Source of the DNA: Alphaproteobacteria bacterium
GTDB lineage: Bacteria > Pseudomonadota > Alphaproteobacteria > Reyranellales > Reyranellaceae
NCBI GenBank assembly: GCA_017307275.1
Contig: JAFKFK010000018.1
Location: 1-64,000 of the forward strand
Length of the DNA stretch: 64,000 nt
Direction: 5' to 3'
A model generated the notes under the pieces. The model worked only from the letters and a program-made list of their open reading frames with translations, made no database searches and was not told the origin of the DNA. This document shows positions 35,207 to 43,104 of this stretch, piece after piece; within the stretch, counting starts at the first letter, position 1, and every line of letters begins with the position of its first letter. The position numbers and the translations under genes were made by a program.

Positions 35207-35970
35207 GACAGGGCTGCCTCGACTGCTGCATTGATTGCCGGCGCCAGGCGGCGGCCCCAGGCGCGAGCATTCTCCGGAGTGTCCATGAGATCCTGACGCA
35301 CCTCCAGAGAGCAATGCGGGATCGCGCGGGATCGCGCATGTGCCGTCAGCGTGTATTCGTAGGAGGCGCGCGCCGAATAAGGCTCGTTGTCGCCGACGAC
35401 CAGCTTGGGGTCTCGCCTCAGTTCGGCCAGCAGGGGTTCCGGCAGCCGCGGGTCGTCGTTCCACAGCACACCGACATGCCAGGGCCGCACGAAGCCCTTC
35501 ATCACTGGCGTGAAGGAATGCACGACCAGTAAACAGACCTCGCGGTTGCTAGCCGTCATGACGTCGAGCACACGATCGACTTCCCGGTGATAGGGCCAGA
35601 AGCAGGCTTCCGCGCGCGCGTCGACCTGTTCCCTGGTGAGCCCCTGGTTGGCCGGCACCACGGTGCCGTCGCTGACCTCGGGCGTCGAGCCCTCGCCACC
35701 CGGCCAGCGGTTGCAGTCGATCACCAGCCGCGAGTAGCCCGATGCCACCAGCGGCGCATCGAGGGCCTCGGACAAGGCAATTGCCGCGTCGAGGCCGCCG
35801 ATGTCCCAACCGATGTGGCGCGACAGATCGGCCTCCGAAATGCCGAGCGAGCCCAGCGCTTTCGGAACGGCCTTGCTGGCATGATCACAGAGCAACAGCA
35901 GCGGCGCCTTGCCCTTCTCATTCACGACGGAAAAGGGCGGCGGATCACCGGGCCCCAGCAGTTGTTGCAT
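35203..35970 (-). CDS. N-formylglutamate amidohydrolase family protein
   Basis: A 255-residue zinc amidohydrolase family protein. Visible are LLLCDHASKAVPKALGSLG (His), HIGWDIGG, YSRLVIDCNRWPGG and VVHSFTPVMKG, placing it in the HutG-like family that removes formate from N-formyl-glutamate. No other histidine-degradation genes are near, so a broader N-formyl amino acid role is possible. It diverges from the glycerate kinase with 29 bp between. Confidence 0.9.
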   Translation of the reverse strand: MQQLLGPGDPPPFSVVNEKGKAPLLLLCDHASKAVPKALGSLGISEADLSRHIGWDIGGLDAAIALSEALDAPLVASGYSRLVIDCNRWPGGEGSTPEVSDGTVVPANQGLTREQVDARAEACFWPYHREVDRVLDVMTASNREVCLLVVHSFTPVMKGFVRPWHVGVLWNDDPRLPEPLLAELRRDPKLVVGDNEPYSARASYEYTLTAHARSRAIPHCSLEVRQDLMDTPENARAWGRRLAPAINAAVEAALS

Positions 35971-35999
35971 CGAGCCCCTATAGTGCGAAGATCGCGCAA

Positions 36000-37277
36000 A
36001 TGAAAGATGCTGACGCCCGCGCCCTGCTGCGCGCCATGTTCGACGCCGCCTTGGCCGTCGCCCGACCCGAGACCTGTCTCGCCCCCTTCATCGCCAAGCT
36101 GCAGCCGCCGAAAGGAAAGACCATCGTCATCGGCGCCGGCAAGGCGAGCGCTGCGATGGCCAAGGCGGTCGAGGATCAGTGGCCCCACCCGCTCGAAGGG
36201 CTGGTGGTGACGCGCTATGGCTACGGCGAAGCTTGCAAGCGCATCGAGATCGTCGAAGCCTCGCACCCCGTCCCCGACGCCAAGGGACGCGAGGCGGCCC
36301 GTCGCATCCTCGAACGCGTGCAGGGGCTCGGTGCCGACGATCTCGTTCTCTGCCTCATCTCCGGCGGCGCATCGGCATTGCTCTCGCTGCCGGCACCCGG
36401 CCTCACCCTGGAAGACAAGCAGGAGGTCAATCGTGCGCTCCTGAAGTCGGGCGCCAACATCGTCGAGATGAACACAGTGCGAAAGCACCTCTCGATGATC
36501 AAAGGCGGACGGCTCGCCATCGCTGCGCAGCCCGCCCACGTGTTGTCGTGGCTGATCTCCGACGTGCCCAACGACGATCCCGGCGTGATCGGCTCCGGTC
36601 CGACCGTTGCCGACAAGACGAGCTTCGCCGATGCGCTGGCCGTCCTCGCCAAGTACCGCCTCGATCCGCCGGCCCCGGTCCTCGCCCACCTGAAGGCAGG
36701 TGCCGCTGGCAAGGTCGAGGAAACACCCAAACCCGGCGATCCACGGCTGGCGAATGTCGAAACGATCATGGTCGCCACACCGAAGCGCTCGCTCGAAGCG
36801 GCGGCGGTCATCGCTCGTCAGCAGGGCTGCGAAGTGGTCATGCTGGGCGACAATCTCGAAGGCGAAGCACGCGAACTGGGCGCTGCGCACGCACGTCAGG
36901 CACTCGAACTCCTGAAGCGTGGCGGCAAGCCGGTCGTGATCCTGTCCGGCGGCGAAACCACGGTGACGGTCCGCGGCAAGGGTCGCGGCGGGCGCAATGT
37001 CGAATATCTGATGGCCGAAGCTATCGCCGCGAACGGCACACCCGGCATCTGGGGCCTCGCTGCGGACACCGACGGGGTCGACGGTGCGGAAGATATCGCC
37101 GGTGGCGTCTTTGCCCCCGACACGCTGGCCCGTGCCCGCGCCAAGGGCCATGATCCGCAGGCGATGCTCGACGACAATGACGGCCACAGCTTCTTCGGTT
37201 TGCTGGGCGACAGTCTGGTCACAGGCCCCACCCGCACCAACGTCAATGACTTCAGAGTCACCTTGATCGCGCCATGA
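36000..37277 (+). CDS. Glycerate 2-kinase (MOFRL family)
   Basis: A 425-residue enzyme of the GckA/TtuD type that phosphorylates glycerate at C2. Motifs: KTIVIGAGKASAAMAKAVED, CLISGGASALLSLPAPGLTL, NTVRKHLSMIKGGRLA, SDVPNDDPGVIGSGPT and the C-terminal VILSGGETTVTVRGKGRGGR and AADTDGVDGAEDIAGG (the MOFRL domain). Older annotations call it hydroxypyruvate reductase. ATG at 36000 is chosen over the open frame to 35742, which lies over the divergent gene. The product 2-phosphoglycerate feeds pyruvate kinase, coded later in this run. Confidence 0.92.
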   Translation: MKDADARALLRAMFDAALAVARPETCLAPFIAKLQPPKGKTIVIGAGKASAAMAKAVEDQWPHPLEGLVVTRYGYGEACKRIEIVEASHPVPDAKGREAARRILERVQGLGADDLVLCLISGGASALLSLPAPGLTLEDKQEVNRALLKSGANIVEMNTVRKHLSMIKGGRLAIAAQPAHVLSWLISDVPNDDPGVIGSGPTVADKTSFADALAVLAKYRLDPPAPVLAHLKAGAAGKVEETPKPGDPRLANVETIMVATPKRSLEAAAVIARQQGCEVVMLGDNLEGEARELGAAHARQALELLKRGGKPVVILSGGETTVTVRGKGRGGRNVEYLMAEAIAANGTPGIWGLAADTDGVDGAEDIAGGVFAPDTLARARAKGHDPQAMLDDNDGHSFFGLLGDSLVTGPTRTNVNDFRVTLIAP

Positions 37278-37693
37278 CGACCTATCCCGGATCCTGCCAC
37301 TGCGGTGCCGTGAAGATCACCTTCACGTCGGCCAAGAAGCCCGAGGAGATGCGGATCGGCCGCTGCGCCTGCAGCTTTTGCCGCCGGCACGGTGCGCGCA
37401 CGACCGGTGATCCTGCAGGAGCCGTGGAGTTCCAGGCCGCGCCAGGAGCCCTGTCACGCTATCGCTTCGGCCTCGGCATCACGGACTACCTGCTGTGCGC
37501 CAGGTGCGGCGCCTACGTCGGTGCAGCCATGCCCGACGGCGACAAGGCCATCGGCATCGTGAACGTCAATTCGCTCGATATTCGCGATACGTTCGATCCC
37601 GCCCCGCCGTTGCACCACTACGACGGCGAGGAAGAAGACCGGCGCCGTGCGCGGCGTCGAAAGTTCTGGATGCCAGTAACGATCATCGCCTAA
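37274..37693 (+). CDS. GFA/CENP-V family zinc protein
   Basis: A 139-residue protein of the glutathione-dependent formaldehyde-activating (Gfa) fold. Zinc ligands: Cys8 and Cys10 (SCHCGAV), Cys31, Cys33 and Cys36 (CACSFC) and Cys75/Cys78 (CARCGAY). Most members are not proven to act on formaldehyde. ATG overlaps the glycerate kinase stop (ATGA), so translation is coupled. It precedes the threonate genes by nine bases. Confidence 0.88.
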   Translation: MTTYPGSCHCGAVKITFTSAKKPEEMRIGRCACSFCRRHGARTTGDPAGAVEFQAAPGALSRYRFGLGITDYLLCARCGAYVGAAMPDGDKAIGIVNVNSLDIRDTFDPAPPLHHYDGEEEDRRRARRRKFWMPVTIIA

Positions 37694-37702
37694 CGTCGGT
37701 TC

Positions 37703-38959
37703 ATGGCTATTCTCGGAGTAATCGCCGACGACTTCACCGGCGCGACCGACATCGCGGGCATGCTGGTCAAGGGCGGCATGCGCACCATCCAGACCATCGG
37801 CGTTCCCGCCAAGGGCACGATCCCCGACGATGTCGATGCCGTAGTCGTCGCGCTCAAGACGCGATCCATCCCGGCGTCGGAAGCGATTGCCCAATCGCTT
37901 GATGCTTTGAAGGCATTGCAGGCGGCGGGCTGCGTCCGCTTCTTCTTCAAGTACTGCTCGACCTTCGACTCGACCGACGCCGGCAATATCGGTCCGATGG
38001 GCGATGCGCTGCTCGACGCACTGAAGGCCAAGCAGGCGATCTACTGCCCTGCCTTCCCCGAGAACAACCGGACCATCTTCTTCGGCCACCTCTTCGTTGG
38101 CGACGTGCTGCTGTCGGACTCGCACATGCGACACCATCCGCTGACGCCGATGACGGACTCCAGCCTGGTGCGGGTGCTGGCGCGCCAGACCAAGCACAAG
38201 GTCGGGCTGACGCCGCTGAAGCAGGTGCAGGCTGGTTCCGCGAGCCTGCGGGCCGCGCTCGACAAGCTTGCCGCCGACGGCGTGCGCCACGTCGTGGTCG
38301 ATGCCGTGGCCGATACGGATCTCGGCATCATCGGCGAAGCCATCGGCGACGACGTGCTGGTGACAGGCGGCTCGGGCGTGGCGCTCGGCCTGCCCGCCGC
38401 CTACCGCCGTCGTGGCCTGCTGACCCACAAGGCCGGTGCCGATGCTCTGCCCAAGGTCGCGGGTGCCGCCGCAGTCCTTGCCGGCTCCTGTTCCGCCGCC
38501 ACCCTGGGCCAGATCGCGGTCTTCAAAGGATCGCACCTCGCACTCGACACCGACGCGATCTGCCGGGGCGAGGATGTGGCCGCCGCGGCACTTGCCTGGG
38601 CCAAGGGCAAGCTCGGCAACGGACCGATCCTGCTATCGGCCAGCGACAAGCCCGAAGCCGTGAAGGCATTGCAAGCCAAGTACGGCGTCGAGAAATCGAG
38701 CCACGCGATCGAGAAGACCATGGCGGCGCTGGCGCGCGGACTGGTCGAGGCCGGAGTGGGCCGCATGGTCGTCGCGGGCGGCGAGACCTCGGGCGCGGTG
38801 GTCGGTGCCCTCGACATCACGGCGCTGCGGATCGGCCCCGAAATCGACCCTGGCGTGCCCTGGACGGCATCGATAGCCAAGAAGCCGATGCTGCTGGCGT
38901 TGAAGTCCGGCAACTTCGGCGCCCCCGATTTCTTCACCAAAGCCTTCGAGCGCCTATGA
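37703..38959 (+). CDS. otnK: 3-oxo-tetronate kinase
   Basis: A 418-residue four-carbon acid sugar kinase (OtnK, formerly DUF1537). It begins LGVIADDFTGATDIAGMLVK, with YCSTFDSTDAGNIGPMGDAL, TGGSGVALGLPAAY and the C-terminal VVAGGETSGAVVGAL, typical of the family. It phosphorylates 3-oxo-tetronate at C4 in the pathway for L-threonate and D-erythronate. It overlaps otnC by four bases. The set otnK-otnC-otnI-ltnD is complete here. Confidence 0.94.
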   Translation: MAILGVIADDFTGATDIAGMLVKGGMRTIQTIGVPAKGTIPDDVDAVVVALKTRSIPASEAIAQSLDALKALQAAGCVRFFFKYCSTFDSTDAGNIGPMGDALLDALKAKQAIYCPAFPENNRTIFFGHLFVGDVLLSDSHMRHHPLTPMTDSSLVRVLARQTKHKVGLTPLKQVQAGSASLRAALDKLAADGVRHVVVDAVADTDLGIIGEAIGDDVLVTGGSGVALGLPAAYRRRGLLTHKAGADALPKVAGAAAVLAGSCSAATLGQIAVFKGSHLALDTDAICRGEDVAAAALAWAKGKLGNGPILLSASDKPEAVKALQAKYGVEKSSHAIEKTMAALARGLVEAGVGRMVVAGGETSGAVVGALDITALRIGPEIDPGVPWTASIAKKPMLLALKSGNFGAPDFFTKAFERL

Positions 38960-39603
38960 GCACCGCTGAAACCAAGATGCGCGACGCCATCTGTGCGTTG
39001 GGCGCCAAGCTCGCCGCCCGTGGCCTCTGCCCTGGCACGTCGGGCAACATCAGCGCCCGCGTGGCCGATGGCTGGCTGATGACGCCGACCAACTCCTCGC
39101 TCGGCGAACTGGAACCCAGCCAGCTCTCCAAGCTCGACCTCTCGGGCAAGCATGTCGGCGGCGATCCGCCGACCAAGGAAGCCCTGCTCCATCGTTCGGT
39201 CTACGACGTGCGTCCGAAGGACGGCGCCATCGTGCATCTCCATTGCACGCACGCGGTGGCGATCTCCTGCCTCGATCCCTCGTGCCATCACAACCAGGAG
39301 AGCACGCTGCCGCCGATTACGCCCTACTTCGTGATGCGGGTCGGCAAGCTGCCGCTGGTGCCTTACTTCAAGCCGGGCGATCCCAAGCTCGCCGACGCCA
39401 TCCGCGACTACGCCAAGGGCCATCGCGCCGTCCTGCTGGCCAATCACGGACCGGTCGTCGCCGGGACCTCGCTGTCTGCCGCCTCCGCCTCGATCGAAGA
39501 ACTGGAAGAGACGGCGAAACTTCACCTGCTCCTGCAGGGCTTCAAGGTGCGGACCCTCTCGGACGGCCAGGTGCGCGACGTCGAAGAAGCCTTCCCCTCC
39601 TGA
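38956..39603 (+). CDS. otnC: 3-oxo-tetronate 4-phosphate decarboxylase
   Basis: A 215-residue class II aldolase/adducin-fold protein. Visible are GTSGNISARV, LSKLDLSGKHVGGDPPTKEA, IVHLHCTHAVAISCLD (the metal-binding His pair) and AVLLANHGPVVAG. In the C4-acid pathway it converts 3-oxo-tetronate 4-phosphate to dihydroxyacetone phosphate and CO2. ATG overlaps the otnK stop (ATGA). The gene order supports OtnC rather than fuculose-type aldolase. Confidence 0.92.
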   Translation: MSTAETKMRDAICALGAKLAARGLCPGTSGNISARVADGWLMTPTNSSLGELEPSQLSKLDLSGKHVGGDPPTKEALLHRSVYDVRPKDGAIVHLHCTHAVAISCLDPSCHHNQESTLPPITPYFVMRVGKLPLVPYFKPGDPKLADAIRDYAKGHRAVLLANHGPVVAGTSLSAASASIEELEETAKLHLLLQGFKVRTLSDGQVRDVEEAFPS

Positions 39604-39617
39604 TCGGATAACCCAGA

Positions 39618-40403
39618 ATGCCCAAGCTCGCCGCCAATCTCTCGTGGATCTACCAGGAGGTCCCGTTCCTGCAGCGCTTCGGCGCCGCCGCGGCCCATGG
39701 CTTCAAGGCCGTCGAGATCCTCTTCCCTTACGAAGCGCCGGCGGCCGACATTGCGGCAGAACTCAAGAAGCACAAGCTGACCCAGGCACTGTTCAACCTG
39801 CCGCCGGGCGATGCCAGCAAGGGCGAACGCGGGTTGGCCGCCCTGCCCGGCCGCGAAGCCGAGTTCGCCGCCGCGCTCGAAAAGGCGCTGGATTACGCCC
39901 AGGTGCTGGAATGCCGGACCCTGCATGTCATGTCCGGCATGATCGCCCCGGGTGCGGATACGAAGGCGATGCATCGCACCTTCGTGTCGAACCTCAAGAA
40001 AGTCTGCGACCGCACGGCCAAGAGCGGCATCACCATTGTTCTGGAGCCGATCAACCATCGCGACATTCCGGGCTACTTCACCAACACCACGGACCAGGTG
40101 AAGGCGATCATCGACGAAGTCGGCGCTCCGCATCTGCGCCTGCAGCTCGATCTCTATCACTTGCAGGTGACGGAAGGCGATCTGCAGAAGCGCACGGAGC
40201 GGCTGTTCCCCATCACCTCGCATGTACAGATCGCGGGCAATCCAGATCGCAACGAACCCGACATCGGCGAGGTCAATCACCTCTACCTGCTCGATGTCCT
40301 CGACCGGCTGGGCTACGACGGCTATGTCGGCCTGGAATACAAGCCCAAGACGACCACCGGCGCCGGTCTCGGCTGGGCCGCGAAGTACGGCATCAAGGCC
40401 TGA
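39618..40403 (+). CDS. otnI: 2-oxo-tetronate isomerase
   Basis: A 261-residue hydroxypyruvate-isomerase-like TIM barrel. It has SWIYQEVPFLQRFGAAAAHG, KAVEILFPYE, then LEPINHRDIPGYF (Glu, metal), LRLQLDLYHLQVTEGD, HVQIAGNPDRNEPDIGEVN and GYVGLEYKP. In the L-threonate route it converts the 2-oxo to the 3-oxo acid. Formerly annotated Hyi. It lies 14 bp after otnC and three bases before ltnD. Confidence 0.92.
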   Translation: MPKLAANLSWIYQEVPFLQRFGAAAAHGFKAVEILFPYEAPAADIAAELKKHKLTQALFNLPPGDASKGERGLAALPGREAEFAAALEKALDYAQVLECRTLHVMSGMIAPGADTKAMHRTFVSNLKKVCDRTAKSGITIVLEPINHRDIPGYFTNTTDQVKAIIDEVGAPHLRLQLDLYHLQVTEGDLQKRTERLFPITSHVQIAGNPDRNEPDIGEVNHLYLLDVLDRLGYDGYVGLEYKPKTTTGAGLGWAAKYGIKA

Positions 40404-40406
40404 ACC

Positions 40407-41321
40407 ATGGCGGACAAGAACACACCCGTTGTCGCTTTCGTTGGGCTGGGCTCGATGGGCCTCGGCATGGCCAAGAACCTGCTGAAGCACGGCCACAAGG
40501 TGATCGGGGTCGATCCCAGTGCCGCCGCGCGCGATGCCTTCGCCGCTGCCGGCGGCAGCCTTGCGAACACGCCGGCCGAGGCCGCGACGCAGGCCGATGT
40601 CGTCATCGTGGCCGTTGTGAATGCCCAGCAGGTCGAGACGGTACTCTATGGAGAGGGTGGTGCCGTGGCTGCCTTGCGCAAGGGTGGCGTCGTCATGCAG
40701 TGCGCGACCTGCCCTGCTGCCTTCATCCGGAAACTCGACGAGCGCCTTCAAGGCAGCGGCCACGAATTGCTCGATGCGCCGATGTCGGGCGGCCGCGCGC
40801 GTGCCGAGTCGGGCGAACTCACGTTCATGTCGTCGGGCAACACGAAGGCCTTCGCCGTGACCGAATCGATCCTGTCGTCGACGTCCGCCAAGGTCTTCCG
40901 TCTCGGCGACAAGGCCGGCATCGGCTCGCTGGTGAAAACAGTGAACCAGCTCCTGGCGGGCGTGCACATCGCGACAGCCGCCGAGGCAATGGCGCTCGCG
41001 GCCAAGGCCGGCGCCGACACACGTGCCGTCTACGACGTCATTTCGGCCAGCGCCGGCAATTCCTGGATGTTCGGCAATCGGGTACCGCACATGCTGGACG
41101 ACGATTATTCCCCGCTCTCGGCCGTCGAGATTTTCGTAAAGGACCTCGGCCTCGTCCTCGATACCGGCCACGAGCTGCGCCTGCCGTTGCCACTGGCAGC
41201 TGCGGCACATCAGCTTTTTATCGCAGCTGCGGGTGCCGGCTGGGGCAAGCTAGATGACGCCGCCGTCGTCAAGGTCTACGAGCAAGCAGGCGACTTCAAA
41301 GTGTCGTCGCCAAAGAAGTAG
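40407..41321 (+). CDS. ltnD: L-threonate dehydrogenase
   Basis: A 304-residue NAD-dependent 3-hydroxyacid dehydrogenase. The cofactor loop is FVGLGSMGLGMAKNLLKHGH, followed by DAPMSGGRARAESGELTF and the catalytic Lys region GSLVKTVNQLLAGVHIA. LtnD oxidises L-threonate to 2-oxo-tetronate; the D-erythronate dehydrogenase DenD belongs to another fold and is not present here, so L-threonate is the likely substrate. It shares the transcript with otnK, otnC and otnI, and pyruvate kinase starts nine bases after its stop. Confidence 0.9.
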   Translation: MADKNTPVVAFVGLGSMGLGMAKNLLKHGHKVIGVDPSAAARDAFAAAGGSLANTPAEAATQADVVIVAVVNAQQVETVLYGEGGAVAALRKGGVVMQCATCPAAFIRKLDERLQGSGHELLDAPMSGGRARAESGELTFMSSGNTKAFAVTESILSSTSAKVFRLGDKAGIGSLVKTVNQLLAGVHIATAAEAMALAAKAGADTRAVYDVISASAGNSWMFGNRVPHMLDDDYSPLSAVEIFVKDLGLVLDTGHELRLPLPLAAAAHQLFIAAAGAGWGKLDDAAVVKVYEQAGDFKVSSPKK

Positions 41322-41330
41322 ACTGGGACC

Positions 41331-42743
41331 ATGCATCGGGATCGCTTTACCAAGATCGTCGCCACGCTCGGCCCTGCCACATCGACCATCGAACGCCTGC
41401 GTACGCTGTTCGAAGCCGGCGCCGACGTCTTTCGCCTCAACTTCAGCCATGGCCAGCCGGAGGATCATCGGCAGCGGGTCGATCAGCTGCGGGCCCTGGA
41501 GAAGGAGTTCAAGCACCCGATCGCCATTCTGATGGACCTGCAGGGGCCCAAGCTCCGCCTCGGTACCTTCGCCAAGGGACCGATGACCCTGAAGAAGGGC
41601 CAGAAGCTGCGCTTCGACATGGACCCCGCTCCAGGCACGGCCAAGCGCATCCCGTTGCTGCATCCGGAGATCTTCAAGGCCGCCGAACCGGGTGGTTTGC
41701 TGCTGGTCGACGACGGCAAGGTCCGGCTGCGCATCGTCGCGCACGATGCCGACACCATCGATGCCGAAGTGGAGGTCGCGGGCCCGATCAGCGATCGCAA
41801 GGGCGTCAACCTGCCCAACCTGCTCCTGCCGGTCTCGGCGATGACGCCCAAGGACCACAAGGACCTGACCTTCGGCCTGTCGCTCGGCGTCGACTGGGTG
41901 GCGCTGTCGTTCGTGCAGCGCGCGCACGATATCGCCGAACTGAAGAAACTCGTGGCCGGCCGTGCTGCCGTCATGGCCAAGCTCGAGAAGCCACAGGCGA
42001 TCGATCATCTCGACGAGATCATCGAGCAGAGCGACGGCATCATGGTGGCGCGTGGCGATCTCGGCGTAGAGATGCCGCCCGAGGCCGTCCCGCCGCTGCA
42101 GAAGCGCATCCTCGCCGCCTGCCGCGTCGCCGGCCGCCCCGCGATCGTGGCGACGCAGATGCTCGACTCGATGGTTCATTCACCGACGCCCACGCGCGCC
42201 GAAGTCTCCGACGTGGCAACGGCGGTCTACGACGGCGCCGACGCCGTGATGCTCTCTGCCGAGTCGGCGTCGGGTGACTATCCGGTCGAAGCGGTCACGA
42301 TCATGGATCGCATCCTGAAGAGCGTCGAAGCCGATCCGCTCTATCGCCGCCTGATGGATGCGAGCCGCCACGAGCCTGAGGCGACCACCGCCGACGCGAT
42401 CAGCGCCGCCGCGCGGCAATGCGCCCACACGCTCTCCGCCTCGGCGATCGTCACCTATACCAACACCGGTTCGACGACCCTGCGCGCCGCCCGCGAGCGG
42501 CCCGACGTGCGTATCCTCTGCCTGACGCCCAATCTCGATACAGCGCGGCGCATGACCCTCACTTGGGGGGTGCACCCCGTGCAGACCGAAGACGCCCATA
42601 ATTTCGCCGACATGGTGCAGCGGGCTGTCCGCGTCGCCCGCCAGGAGGAAATCGCCAAGGAAGGCGAGCGGCTGGTTATCACTGCCGGTGTTCCGTTCGG
42701 GACGCCGGGTGCCACAAACATTCTCCGAATTGCCTACGTCTAG
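41331..42743 (+). CDS. pyk: Pyruvate kinase
   Basis: A 470-residue glycolytic enzyme making pyruvate and ATP from phosphoenolpyruvate. It begins DRFTKIVATLGPATSTIERL, with RLNFSHG, LMDLQGPKLRLG, AVMAKLEKPQAIDHLDEIIE (catalytic Lys) and GIMVARGDLGVEMPPEAV, and MLDSMVHSPTPTRAEVSDVA. Complete. Its position at the end of the sugar-acid gene run, nine bases after ltnD, suggests co-expression. In many Alphaproteobacteria pyk lies near DUF1244/DUF2312; here the catabolic genes separate them. Confidence 0.96.
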   Translation: MHRDRFTKIVATLGPATSTIERLRTLFEAGADVFRLNFSHGQPEDHRQRVDQLRALEKEFKHPIAILMDLQGPKLRLGTFAKGPMTLKKGQKLRFDMDPAPGTAKRIPLLHPEIFKAAEPGGLLLVDDGKVRLRIVAHDADTIDAEVEVAGPISDRKGVNLPNLLLPVSAMTPKDHKDLTFGLSLGVDWVALSFVQRAHDIAELKKLVAGRAAVMAKLEKPQAIDHLDEIIEQSDGIMVARGDLGVEMPPEAVPPLQKRILAACRVAGRPAIVATQMLDSMVHSPTPTRAEVSDVATAVYDGADAVMLSAESASGDYPVEAVTIMDRILKSVEADPLYRRLMDASRHEPEATTADAISAAARQCAHTLSASAIVTYTNTGSTTLRAARERPDVRILCLTPNLDTARRMTLTWGVHPVQTEDAHNFADMVQRAVRVARQEEIAKEGERLVITAGVPFGTPGATNILRIAYV

Positions 42744-42823
42744 CCTCTTCTGGGACGGAATGCGGAGGGATGAAGGATCATTCCTATCCGTAGATATTCC
42801 AGACCAGATTCGAGAGGCCAATC

Positions 42824-43084
42824 GTGGAAAACGGCCAGAACAAGAGCGAACAGAAGAGCGTGGCTGCTGTCGGCAAGTTCCGTGGTAACCGCCTGACCTG
42901 GATCGATTATCTCGTCATCGCCGCGACTGTCCTGACTTTCGCCGTCGTGGCTGACGCCGCAATGGGCCGCGCCAAGGCATCCGCGCCGCCCAAGCCTGCC
43001 ACCGCCGTTACGGCGATGGTGAGCCAGCTTCCCGACGATCCCGGCCTGATCAAGGCAAGATTGAGGCTGGCGGCCGGCCTCTAG
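42824..43084 (+). CDS. Small membrane hypothetical protein after pyk
   Basis: An 86-residue protein with a GTG start at 42824 after GAGAGG. A polar N-terminus is followed by one helix (WIDYLVIAATVLTFAVVADA) and a proline/alanine-rich tail with a helical end (LIKARLRLAAGL). It resembles a single-pass inner-membrane protein. No family recognised. It is 80 bp from pyk and converges with the repeat protein. Confidence 0.55.
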   Translation: MENGQNKSEQKSVAAVGKFRGNRLTWIDYLVIAATVLTFAVVADAAMGRAKASAPPKPATAVTAMVSQLPDDPGLIKARLRLAAGL

Positions 43085-43104
43085 GACCGGTCCGACGCCT
43101 GCCT

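Noticed and set aside
39522..41210. Minus-strand open frame of 562 codons opposite otnI and ltnD
   Set aside because: No family features; lies over two conserved genes.
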